Below, in pieces: positions 17,137 through 24,978 of a stretch of 64,000 nt of DNA (within the stretch, counting starts at the first letter, position 1; each line of letters begins with the position of its first letter). This DNA is from an uncultured Bacteroidales bacterium (GTDB lineage Bacteria > Bacteroidota > Bacteroidia > Bacteroidales > UBA932): assembly GCA_944322565.1 (NCBI GenBank), contig CALUPG010000002.1, forward strand, positions 144,522-208,521, given 5' to 3'. Position numbers and translations under genes: made by a program. A model generated the notes under the pieces. The model ran no database searches. It saw only the letters and a list, made by a program, of their open reading frames with translations, and was not told the origin of the DNA.

Positions 17137-18468
17137 ATGAAGACAATTGCCTTATTCATAAAGCCGGCGGCGGCTCTGCTTTCCATATTCATAATGATTG
17201 CGGCAACATCTTTCCGGACAACTGCGGCAGAGAAAAAATCTTCTTCCCCCTCCGGGGAATCCGGCAGTTTTCAGAATTTCCAGAGCTTCGTGACAGACTC
17301 CATAGACGGAGGACGCACCGACATCATGGAGAGACTGCTCAACCTCCCGAACATCGAGGTCGGCAAGGGCGTGACATTCCGCCCGAAGAACAATTCATAT
17401 GAAATGACCCTGCGCTTCCGCATGCAGAACATGGTCGGGCTCTCATTCAACAGGCACATGGGGCTCACTTCAACCGACGCCCAGGTCAAGAGACTCAGGC
17501 TCAGGTTCGACGGATACATATTCTCCCCGAAGATTGTATATTCCATCCAGCTCGGTTTCAGCAGCTATGACACTGAAATGATTCCGAACGGCAACATGAA
17601 CCTCATCCGCGACGCCATCGTCTATTATGTCCCGAGTCCGAAATGGAACATCGGCTTCGGCCAGACCAAAATCAAGGCCAACAGGGCAAGGGTCAATTCC
17701 TCCAGCGCCCTCCAGTTCATCGACAGGAGCATTGTGAACAGCGAGTTCGGCGGAGACAGGGACTTCGGATTCTTCGGCGAATACAACTACGGGGACTTCG
17801 ACGCCTTCGCCCTGTCTGCAAAAGGGTCCGTGACCCTCGGAGAAGGACGCAACTTCAACTCTTCGGATGTCGACGGATTTGCATATACCGGACGCCTTGA
17901 ACTCTATCCGTGCGGCCGGTTCCATGCCAACGGAGAACTGCTTGAAGGAGATGTGGCAGGAGAAGACAATGTCAAGATAATGCTTGCAGGGGCATACACA
18001 TTCAACAACAATGCGCTCAGGACGCAGGGGATGAAAGGGGCCCTTTTCAGCGACCCGAGGAACATCGGCTCGTACTATGTCGACTTCATTCTCAAGTACA
18101 GGGGCTTCGCCTTCGTGACTGATTTTATGGGAAGGCACTGCCCGAGCCCGATTGTCAGCGACCCTGCGGCCGGAAACGGCTCCCCGGCATTCATCTACAC
18201 CGGCTCTGGACTCAATGTGCAGACCAGCTACCTCTTTGACAAGAAATGGGAAATCGCCCTGCGCAATTCCACAATGCTCCCTGATGCCGCAGTACAGACT
18301 TTCCTGGGATATGCAAGCTGGAACCAGAGCACAATCGGCGTGACGCGATATCTCATAGGCCACAGCCTCAAGATTCAGATGGACCTGTCCTACAACTACC
18401 GCAACAAAGCCGTCACTCCTGACTATGACCGGTGGATGCTCCGCTTCCAGGTAGAGCTCGGGCTATAG
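17137..18468 (+). CDS. Phosphate-selective porin O/P-type outer-membrane porin
   Basis: A 443-residue outer-membrane barrel. A signal peptide (MKTIALFIKPAAALLSIFI, cleavage near TTAA) precedes a short linker and then alternating beta-strand sequence to the end. Segments such as RLRFDGYIFSPKIVYSIQLGF, IVYYVPSPKWNIGFGQ, KIKANRARVNSSSALQFIDRS and a final strand closing on aromatic/Leu residues are typical of OprO/OprP-family porins in Bacteroidetes. Substrate is not established; many members of this family in gut species are not phosphate-specific. It stands alone with its own promoter and a strong terminator. An in-frame upstream ATG at 17128 is possible but less likely. Confidence 0.88.
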   Translation: MKTIALFIKPAAALLSIFIMIAATSFRTTAAEKKSSSPSGESGSFQNFQSFVTDSIDGGRTDIMERLLNLPNIEVGKGVTFRPKNNSYEMTLRFRMQNMVGLSFNRHMGLTSTDAQVKRLRLRFDGYIFSPKIVYSIQLGFSSYDTEMIPNGNMNLIRDAIVYYVPSPKWNIGFGQTKIKANRARVNSSSALQFIDRSIVNSEFGGDRDFGFFGEYNYGDFDAFALSAKGSVTLGEGRNFNSSDVDGFAYTGRLELYPCGRFHANGELLEGDVAGEDNVKIMLAGAYTFNNNALRTQGMKGALFSDPRNIGSYYVDFILKYRGFAFVTDFMGRHCPSPIVSDPAAGNGSPAFIYTGSGLNVQTSYLFDKKWEIALRNSTMLPDAAVQTFLGYASWNQSTIGVTRYLIGHSLKIQMDLSYNYRNKAVTPDYDRWMLRFQVELGL

Positions 18469-18516
18469 ACTTCCGGCTTATTTTGCCAAATGACGGCAGA
18501 AGCTATATAATTACAG

Positions 18517-18554
18517 GAGAGGGAACGACCTTGCGCGGTGTTCCCTCTCTTTTT
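18517..18554 (+). terminator. Rho-independent terminator after the porin gene
   Basis: Perfect 10-bp stem GAGAGGGAAC (18517-18526) with GTTCCCTCTC (18540-18549), a 13-base loop and a run of U. Confidence 0.9.
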
Positions 18555-18591
18555 GCCGCCGACAGACACGGCGGATCTGCTGCATACGCAC

Positions 18592-20745
18592 CTATTCGTC
18601 CTTGTCCTGCTCCATGTATGCCTTCAGAAGCTTCTCCTGCACATCGCCAGGTACCGGCTGGTAGTCGGCGAACTGCATCGTAAAGGTAGCGCTTCCGGAA
18701 GTAAGGGAGCTCAGGGAAGTTGAATATTTATAGAGTTCTGCAAGAGGAACCCTTGCCTTGATGACATCGAATCCCTTTTCGCTGCCCATGCCTTCAATCA
18801 GGGCCCTGCGGTTCTGGAGATCGGACATACAGGCTCCCATATATTCCGATGGTGTCATGACTTCGAGGCTGTATATAGGCTCCATAATCTTCGGACCTGC
18901 ATTGCGGAAAGCCTCCTTGAAGGCGTTGCGGGCGGCAAGCACGAACGATATTTCGTTTGAATCCACCGGATGCATCTTTCCGTCATAGACATAGACCCTG
19001 ATGTCCCTCGCAAGGGACCCCGTAAGAGGGCCTTCGCTCATCTTGTCCATGATGCCCTTAAGGATAGCTGGCATGAAGCGGGCGTCAATGGCACCTCCGA
19101 CAATACAGTTGTAGAACTCAAGCTTTCCGCCCCACTCAAGGTCAAAGGATTCCTTGCTCTTGATGTTGAGGACCATCTCCTTGCCGTCGATGCGGAAACG
19201 GTTGGTGGCCTCAACGCCCTCGACGATAGGGCAGACAAGAAGATGCACCTCTCCGAACTGGCCGGCACCGCCCGACTGCTTCTTGTGACGGTAATTGGCC
19301 GTGGCGACCTTGGTGATGGTCTCCCGATAGGAAATCTTCGGAGGGAAAAGCTCTATCTCTAACTTGTTTTCGTTCTTGAGACGAGTACGCACGATATTGA
19401 TATGCTGCTCGCCCTGGCCTTTCAATATGGTCTGCTTAAGCTCCTTTGAATATTCGACAATAATCGTAGGGTCCTCGGCGGACATTTTTGCAAGGGCCTC
19501 GCCCATCTTTTCTTCATCTTTCTGCTCCCTGGCTTTCACGGCCGTACGGAACTTGGATGCAGGGAACACGATATGCTCATATTCAATATCTGTCCCCGCC
19601 TGAGACAGAGTGACATTGGTCTTGGCATTGCGCAGCTTCACTGTACAGCCTATATCGCCGGCATAAAGGTCCGTCACTTTCTCCTTCTTCTTGCCTGCCA
19701 CAGCATATATCGCGGATATTCTCTCCTTGTCGCCTGTGGCCGGATTCTCAAGGTCCTGGCCTTCGGTAAGCTCCCCGGACATCACCTTGAAATATGCGAC
19801 TTCCCCGAGATGAGACTCCACCGCCGTCTTATAGATGAACAGGGATGTCGGCGCATCCTGCTTGCATTCAATTTCCTTTCCATCTACAGTCACTGCCGTC
19901 CTTTCTGCCGGAGAAGGAGCCGTCCTGATGGTGAACTCCATCAGTCTCTTGACTCCGATATCTTTCTTGGCCGAAAGACAGAAGACAGGCATCACTTCTC
20001 CTGCACGGAGACCGAGGCCAAGACCCTTGCGGATTTCATCCTCAGTCAGTTCGCCTGTGTCAAAGAACTTCTCCATCAGAGTGTCGTCATATTCGGCCGC
20101 CTTTTCAATCAGAGCCGCACGAAGTTCATCCGCCTCATCCTTGTATTCCGCCGGAATTTCCAGATCTTCCCTTGTGCCGTTGTCATCCTTGAAATGATAG
20201 TATTTCATCTTGAGGACATCTATGAATCCGTCGAAGCCGGTGCCCGGATTGGCAGGGAACTGGACAATAGCCGGCTTGCTTCCGAACGCTTCCTTCATCG
20301 TCTCAAGCACATTCTCCCATGATGCCTTCTCCCCGTCAAGCTGGTTGACCGCCACTATGAGCGGCACATCATACTGTTCGGCATATCTTGCAAAAATCTC
20401 AGTGCCGACCTCAACACCCTGCTGCGCATTCATCACAAGGATACCGGTATCGCACACCTTGAATGCGGAAACGGCCCCGCCCACAAAATCATCGGAGCCC
20501 GGAGTATCTATGATATTGAATTTGGTATCCATGAATTCCGCATAGAGCGGAGTCGAATATATGGACCTCTGGTTAGTCTGTTCAATTTCTGAATTGTCCG
20601 AAACCGTATTGCCTGCCTCAACAGTCCCTCGCCTGTCGATGACCTTGCCCTCAAAGAGCATGGCTTCAGATAATGTGGTCTTGCCTGACTTGCTGCTGCC
20701 AAGAAGAACCACATTGCGGATGTTTTGTGTTGAATAAGCTTTCAT
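18592..20745 (-). CDS. EF-G-like translation factor lacking the catalytic His (EF-G2 type)
   Basis: A 717-residue protein with the five-domain EF-G layout: G domain (1-280), domain II, domain III, domain IV (SGGAGQFGEVHLLVCP, carrying the tip loops) and domain V (near the end, EVMTPSEYMGACMSDLQNRRALI). The G domain is unusual. G1 is GSSKSGKT (16-23). The DTPG motif (80-83) is followed by Ser84 where active EF-G has the catalytic His. G4 reads NQLD (134-137) instead of NKxD. Bacteroides carries a described second EF-G (EF-G2) that supports translocation without GTP hydrolysis and is needed for gut fitness; this gene fits that group. It is not the housekeeping EF-G, which is not in this window. 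It is monocistronic, with its own promoter about 60 bases upstream. Confidence 0.88.
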   Translation of the reverse strand: MKAYSTQNIRNVVLLGSSKSGKTTLSEAMLFEGKVIDRRGTVEAGNTVSDNSEIEQTNQRSIYSTPLYAEFMDTKFNIIDTPGSDDFVGGAVSAFKVCDTGILVMNAQQGVEVGTEIFARYAEQYDVPLIVAVNQLDGEKASWENVLETMKEAFGSKPAIVQFPANPGTGFDGFIDVLKMKYYHFKDDNGTREDLEIPAEYKDEADELRAALIEKAAEYDDTLMEKFFDTGELTEDEIRKGLGLGLRAGEVMPVFCLSAKKDIGVKRLMEFTIRTAPSPAERTAVTVDGKEIECKQDAPTSLFIYKTAVESHLGEVAYFKVMSGELTEGQDLENPATGDKERISAIYAVAGKKKEKVTDLYAGDIGCTVKLRNAKTNVTLSQAGTDIEYEHIVFPASKFRTAVKAREQKDEEKMGEALAKMSAEDPTIIVEYSKELKQTILKGQGEQHINIVRTRLKNENKLEIELFPPKISYRETITKVATANYRHKKQSGGAGQFGEVHLLVCPIVEGVEATNRFRIDGKEMVLNIKSKESFDLEWGGKLEFYNCIVGGAIDARFMPAILKGIMDKMSEGPLTGSLARDIRVYVYDGKMHPVDSNEISFVLAARNAFKEAFRNAGPKIMEPIYSLEVMTPSEYMGACMSDLQNRRALIEGMGSEKGFDVIKARVPLAELYKYSTSLSSLTSGSATFTMQFADYQPVPGDVQEKLLKAYMEQDKDE

Positions 20746-20803
20746 TTTACTTATTTATTATGGGTTATTTTTCAAAATTGCGCATCAAAGCGGCGCATCC
20801 TTG

Positions 20804-20811
20804 CAAATTTA
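20804..20811 (-). promoter_or_regulatory. -7 promoter element for the EF-G2-like gene
   Basis: The minus strand reads TAAATTTG, a full match to TAnnTTTG. It implies a leader of about 50 bases before the ATG at 20745. Confidence 0.65.
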
Positions 20812-20841
20812 AACAAATAAAACAGCAAAGTCAACATACTT

Positions 20842-21066
20842 TTATAACAAAATCCCGTATTTTTTCAGAAAATGTGAAGATGCGGCACCCCTGTAAGCTT
20901 TCAGAATATCAGACCCGCACCAGCCTGTCTCCGACATCAGATACCGGTCAAAATCCGCTTCCCGAACACCAATCCAGCGGCAGATGGACCCAAATGTAAG
21001 TCCCGGATCCATATACACACGCTCTTCTTCCAGCAGTACAGCAAAAAGGTCATAAAACTTCTCCAT
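20842..21066 (-). CDS. 74-residue orphan protein, HTH-like fragment
   Basis: A 74-residue ORF starting MEKFYDLFAVLLEEERVYMD. The pattern of a short helix, the phrase YMDPGLTFGSICRWIGV and a following DFDRYL...GSDILKAYR resembles the first half of an AraC-type helix-turn-helix (the usual form is LDPxLTLxxIAxxLGxxxxYLSRYLxxxxGxSxxxYLxxYR). There is only one such unit and no sensor domain, so it could be a stand-alone small regulator or a remnant. The reading frame is intact and its composition matches neighbouring genes, which favours a real gene. It lies upstream of the EF-G2-like gene on the same strand, but that gene has its own promoter. No clear -7 element precedes this ORF. Confidence 0.6.
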   Translation of the reverse strand: MEKFYDLFAVLLEEERVYMDPGLTFGSICRWIGVREADFDRYLMSETGWCGSDILKAYRGAASSHFLKKYGILL

Positions 21067-21210
21067 AACTCTAGGTCACTTTTTATTGTCATTCCGTCCG
21101 CAAAAATGGTCTCCCGACATCAAAAGTGCAACAATCAGTTGTCATTTTTTCTGATTTCGGGATATTGTTTTTCTCTTTTTTTAATTTTTTTCTCTTTTTG
21201 GCAAGTTTTC

Positions 21211-21225
21211 ATTGCCAATGGCAAT
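21211..21225. promoter_or_regulatory. Inverted repeat ATTGCC-AAT-GGCAAT upstream of the Xre gene
   Basis: Perfect 6-bp arms with a 3-base spacer. Related TTGGCA half-sites occur at 21199-21204 and 21253-21258. They form a small cluster between the orphan gene and the Xre-type gene and could be operators. Confidence 0.35.
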
Positions 21226-21258
21226 AATTTATTGTCTCAACAGCTGCGTTCATTGGCA

Positions 21259-21266
21259 TAAATTTG
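21259..21266 (+). promoter_or_regulatory. -7 promoter element for the Xre-type regulator
   Basis: TAAATTTG matches TAnnTTTG. Because it overlaps the in-frame ATG at 21264, the real start must be downstream, at 21294. Confidence 0.7.
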
Positions 21267-21278
21267 TCATCTGACAAA
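21263..21278. promoter_or_regulatory. Palindromic operator candidate over the Xre gene promoter
   Basis: TTTGTCA (21263-21269), two bases, TGACAAA (21272-21278): perfect 7-bp arms that overlap the end of the -7 element and the expected start of transcription. This is the position expected for autorepression by the encoded regulator. Confidence 0.5.
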
Positions 21279-21293
21279 CAAGAAAAAACAGAA

Positions 21294-21719
21294 ATGGACA
21301 AAAACTCCATCAAAGAAAATTTATTGAAAATGCGTGGCAGACTCGGCCTGTCACAGGAAGCAATGGCTGAAAAACTGGGCATTTCAAGAACAGCATACAG
21401 GAACATAGAATCCGGGAAAACCAGACTCATAAGCAGCCATGCGGACAAGATAGCCTCCATTCTCGGTGTTTCAACAGAAGAACTCCTGCTCGGACACAAT
21501 CCCGACGACGGCAACGCATCATCTCTTGAGGACATGAGGGAGAAATACGAGAAGAGAATCAGGGAGATTGAAAACGGGCATACAGATGAAATGACAGCAC
21601 TCAATGCACAGATAAAGGTGCTGAACGAATTTATAGATACCTTGAAAGAGACAATACGCACCAAAGATGAAATCATAGCGCTGCTGCGCAAGTCAATTGC
21701 CAATGCTTCCGGCCGCTGA
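21294..21719 (+). CDS. Xre-family HTH regulator with C-terminal coiled coil
   Basis: A 141-residue protein. Residues about 5-60 form a Cro/C1-type helix-turn-helix (MRGRLGLSQEAMAEKLGISRTAYRNIESGKTRL...LGVSTEELL). Residues about 75-135 are highly charged with heptad spacing, suggesting a coiled coil for dimerisation. There is no ligand or protease domain. The start at 21294 follows from the promoter and operator positions. The cluster of inverted repeats just upstream suggests autoregulation. It lies apart from any phage or toxin partner, so its target is unknown. rnhB follows about 100 bases later with its own promoter. Confidence 0.87.
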   Translation: MDKNSIKENLLKMRGRLGLSQEAMAEKLGISRTAYRNIESGKTRLISSHADKIASILGVSTEELLLGHNPDDGNASSLEDMREKYEKRIREIENGHTDEMTALNAQIKVLNEFIDTLKETIRTKDEIIALLRKSIANASGR

Positions 21720-21787
21720 GTCCGCCCGACCCAAGGCCGGGGGACAGCCGGAGAAACACCAATTTGAAATATCCGGCCGGAAAATAC

Positions 21788-21795
21788 TATTTTTG
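21788..21795 (+). promoter_or_regulatory. -7 promoter element for rnhB
   Basis: TATTTTTG matches TAnnTTTG; the ATG at 21821 lies about 25 bases downstream. The leader holds a 9-base direct repeat, TGTACAGAA, twice in tandem (21802-21819). Confidence 0.65.
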
Positions 21796-21820
21796 CATTC
21801 TTGTACAGAATGTACAGAAT

Positions 21821-22579
21821 ATGGACTTGCCAGAAAACAGACTTGAATTATGCCTTTCCCCCGGCATCATAGAGGCCGGATGCGACGAGGCCGGACGCGG
21901 GCCGCTCGCCGGGCCGGTATTTGCCGCAGCCGTAATCCTGCCGGAAGGATTCAGACATCCTCTTCTGGACGACTCCAAGAAAATGACGGCCAAAGCCAGG
22001 GAGACTGTCCGCGATGCCATCGTAAAGGAAGCCGTAAGCTATGCGGTGGAAGCCGTGTCTGCAGAGGAAATCGACAGAATCAACATACTGAATGCATCGG
22101 TTGCCGCCATGTGGAGGGCAGTCTGCAACCTTTCTGTCATGCCTCAGGCTCTCTCCGTGGACGGAAACAGATTCAGAAAGTACAGCCAGATTCCGAACCC
22201 CGGGGCAATTTCGCCCGAAAGCCTCAGCGGCATGGACGAGGCGAGGGAAACCGACGGCAGGGCTCCATGGTTCCGCTCAGCCGGGACGCCCGGCTCGGGC
22301 AATGCCACTACGTCAGGACACATCACGGACGGCATCCCTTTCAGATGCATCATAAAGGGGGACGGGAAATTCATGAATATAGCTGCCGCATCTGTACTCG
22401 CCAAGACGGCAAGGGACAGATATATGAAGCGCCTCGCACGGGAATATCCACAATACGGATGGGACAGGAACATGGGATATCCCACCAGAGAACACATAGA
22501 AGCCATCCGCCGATACGGACTCACGCCGCACCACAGGAAAAGTTTCCATGTCAGGGAACTTGAACCGACATTGTTCTAA
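21821..22579 (+). CDS. rnhB: Ribonuclease HII with a 48-residue insertion
   Basis: A 252-residue RNase HII, which removes RNA primers and single ribonucleotides from DNA. The four acidic active-site residues are visible: Asp22 and Glu23 in CDEAGRGPLAGP, Asp114 in SVDGNRF and Asp199 in AKTARDRY. The signature GYPTREHIEAIRRYG follows near the C-terminus. Compared with the usual sequence, where DGNRF is followed within about ten residues by IPFRCIIKGD, this protein has about 48 extra residues (124-171) rich in Gly, Ser, Ala and Pro. The insertion is in frame and is flanked by IP on both sides. It sits in a surface loop between core strands, so activity is probably kept. The start at 21821 is set by the promoter at 21788. 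Confidence 0.94.
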   Translation: MDLPENRLELCLSPGIIEAGCDEAGRGPLAGPVFAAAVILPEGFRHPLLDDSKKMTAKARETVRDAIVKEAVSYAVEAVSAEEIDRINILNASVAAMWRAVCNLSVMPQALSVDGNRFRKYSQIPNPGAISPESLSGMDEARETDGRAPWFRSAGTPGSGNATTSGHITDGIPFRCIIKGDGKFMNIAAASVLAKTARDRYMKRLAREYPQYGWDRNMGYPTREHIEAIRRYGLTPHHRKSFHVRELEPTLF

Positions 22580-22598
22580 AAGATTCCCATTTTTATGC

Positions 22599-22606
22599 TA
22601 AATTTG
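22599..22606 (+). promoter_or_regulatory. -7 promoter element for the S46 peptidase gene
   Basis: TAAATTTG matches TAnnTTTG. It implies a leader of about 135 bases, long for this window, with a CTCTGA/TCAGAG inverted repeat at about 22639-22653. Confidence 0.6.
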
Positions 22607-22745
22607 CGGCAGCTGATTCCTCGGGACCTGAGGTTTTGTCTCTGATTTCAGAGGACAGGCCTGCCATTTTATGGCTGCCGGATCAGATTCCGGAAGTGAG
22701 ACAGGTTATTTTTACACTTTAATACTTAATAAGAAAACAAAGGAC

Positions 22746-24914
22746 ATGAAAAAATTTCTTTGCGCCATTGCTGCGCTGGCGGTATTCTCGGCCGGCATGA
22801 GGGCAGATGAGGGAATGTGGATGCTCCCTCTGCTGAAGAAAATGAACATAGACACAATGGAGAAGATGGGATGCCGCCTGTCTGCGGAAGACATCTGGAA
22901 CATAAACAATTCTTCTCTCAAAGACGCCATCGTGCAGTTCGGAGGAGGATGCACCGGAGAAATAATTTCCGACGAAGGACTGCTGGTGACAAACCACCAT
23001 TGCGGCTACTCAAGCATCCAAAAACTCAGTTCTGTCGAGCATGACTATCTGACCGACGGCTACTGGGCCATGAACCGCAGCGAGGAACTTCCCGCAGAAG
23101 GACTTACTGTCACTTTCCTCGAAAGCATGACTGACATCACCAATGCATTGGAAAAGGCAAGGAAGACCGCACTCAAAAAATATTCAGGCTCCGACACTGC
23201 CATAAGGGACTCCATAGCAGAAGCTGCAGTAAATGAGGCAAAGAAAGAAATCATAGAAAAAGCAGAGAAAGCCAACCCATACTGCGACATCCGGACCATG
23301 TCATTCTACAATGACAATGTACAATATCTTATAGTCTACAAAACATACAGGGACATCCGCTTTGTAGGGGCACCGCCTTCATCAATCGGAAAATTCGGGG
23401 CAGACACAGACAACTGGATGTGGCCGCGCCACACCGGAGATTTCTCCATGTTCCGCGTATATGCAGACAAGAACAACAATCCGGCCTGCTACTCGGAAGA
23501 AAATGTTCCGTACAGACCGAAGAAACATCTGCAGATATCCCTCAAGGGCATCAATGAAGGGGACTTCACCATGATTATGGGCTATCCCGGCAGGACAAAC
23601 AGGTTCTACACCTCGCCTGAGCTCGAGAACCTCCTTGAAATGCAGGACATTTCCATCGAAGCCCGCACAATCCGCCAGGACATCATGATGGAAGACATGC
23701 TTGCCGACCCGAAGGTCAAGATCCAGTATGCCAGCAAATATGCCGGCTCATCCAACGGCTGGAAGAAATGGATCGGCATGAAACAGGCTTTCGCCAAACT
23801 TGATGTCATAGGCAGGGCCCGGCAGGAAGAAGCCGAATTCACGGAATGGGTGAATGCTGACCCGAAGAGACAGAAAAAATACGGAGAAGCACTCCGGATG
23901 ATCAGGGAAAGCATCGATGCAGGCAGAGAAGCCAACCGGATTTTCAGGACACTTGCAGAGTCTGCAATGAAGATTGAGCTTACCCAGGCGGCCACAATTT
24001 TCAACAATGCGGCAAAGTCGGCACTGGAAGCCACAGGAACAGACACCCTCGCGGCCTTTGAATCCGCCCTTGCAGCCATGGGGGATTTCTACAAGGATTA
24101 CTCTGCCGGCACTGACATAAAAGAAGCCGAGGCCCTTCTTGAATATTACCGGACACATGTGGACAGCACATACTATATAAAGGGAATCGGTGCAGATTTC
24201 GCGACAATGGACATCCCGACATTCGTCAGCACCCTGTTTGCAGAAAGCATCTTCACCTCAGAAGAAAAGCTCTCCGAAGCCATCAAGTCAATGACTCCCT
24301 CGGAAATATTCGATGATCCCGCCATCAACCTCGCGAAAGCCGAAGCCTCGGTAATTGTTCCGGTCATCGGCAGGATTCAGGAAAGCGAAAGAATACTGGC
24401 TGATGCCAGAAAAGCATACACGGCCGGACTTCTGGAATGGAAGAAAGGCGAACCGTCATACCCGGACGCCAACTTCACCATGCGCCTGACCTACGGTACA
24501 GTCAAAGGTTATTCCCCAAAAGATGCAGTAATCTATAAATACTGGACCACTCTGGACGGAGTAATGGAAAAAGAAGACCCGGAGAACTGGGAATTCGTCG
24601 TTCCGGCAAAGCTGAAAGAACTCTGGCAGAACAGGGATTTCGGAGACTACGCCATGGCTGACGGGAAGATGCCTGTGGCATTCCTTTCAAACAACGACAT
24701 CACGGGAGGAAACTCAGGAAGCCCGGTACTGAATGCCGACGGCCAGCTCATAGGCCTTGCCTTCGACGGGAACTGGGAATCCATGAGCAGCGACATCATG
24801 TTCGAGCCGGACCTGCAGAGATGCATCAATGTGGACATCCGCTATGTCCTCTTCATCATGGACAAATTCGGCGGAGCGGGCTACCTTCTCAACGAGATGG
24901 ACATCGTAAGATAA
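22746..24914 (+). CDS. S46 family dipeptidyl-peptidase, DPP7-type
   Basis: A 722-residue secreted serine exopeptidase that removes dipeptides from the N-terminus of periplasmic peptides. A signal peptide (MKKFLCAIAALAVFSAG) is followed by a chymotrypsin-like double barrel split by a helical domain. Catalytic residues are His85 in TNHHCGY, an Asp in WPRHTGDFS and Ser657 in GGNSGSPVLN. DPP11 enzymes, which prefer Asp/Glu, have Arg 18 residues after the Ser; here that position is Gly675, as in DPP7, which prefers hydrophobic residues at P1. The start at 22746 gives a clean signal peptide. It suits a peptide-fermenting or gut lifestyle. Confidence 0.93.
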   Translation: MKKFLCAIAALAVFSAGMRADEGMWMLPLLKKMNIDTMEKMGCRLSAEDIWNINNSSLKDAIVQFGGGCTGEIISDEGLLVTNHHCGYSSIQKLSSVEHDYLTDGYWAMNRSEELPAEGLTVTFLESMTDITNALEKARKTALKKYSGSDTAIRDSIAEAAVNEAKKEIIEKAEKANPYCDIRTMSFYNDNVQYLIVYKTYRDIRFVGAPPSSIGKFGADTDNWMWPRHTGDFSMFRVYADKNNNPACYSEENVPYRPKKHLQISLKGINEGDFTMIMGYPGRTNRFYTSPELENLLEMQDISIEARTIRQDIMMEDMLADPKVKIQYASKYAGSSNGWKKWIGMKQAFAKLDVIGRARQEEAEFTEWVNADPKRQKKYGEALRMIRESIDAGREANRIFRTLAESAMKIELTQAATIFNNAAKSALEATGTDTLAAFESALAAMGDFYKDYSAGTDIKEAEALLEYYRTHVDSTYYIKGIGADFATMDIPTFVSTLFAESIFTSEEKLSEAIKSMTPSEIFDDPAINLAKAEASVIVPVIGRIQESERILADARKAYTAGLLEWKKGEPSYPDANFTMRLTYGTVKGYSPKDAVIYKYWTTLDGVMEKEDPENWEFVVPAKLKELWQNRDFGDYAMADGKMPVAFLSNNDITGGNSGSPVLNADGQLIGLAFDGNWESMSSDIMFEPDLQRCINVDIRYVLFIMDKFGGAGYLLNEMDIVR

Positions 24915-24978
24915 TCCGGCATTACAACTCAAGACATTTCATCAAGTCATCAAGACATTTCAGATTCAATCTGACGCA

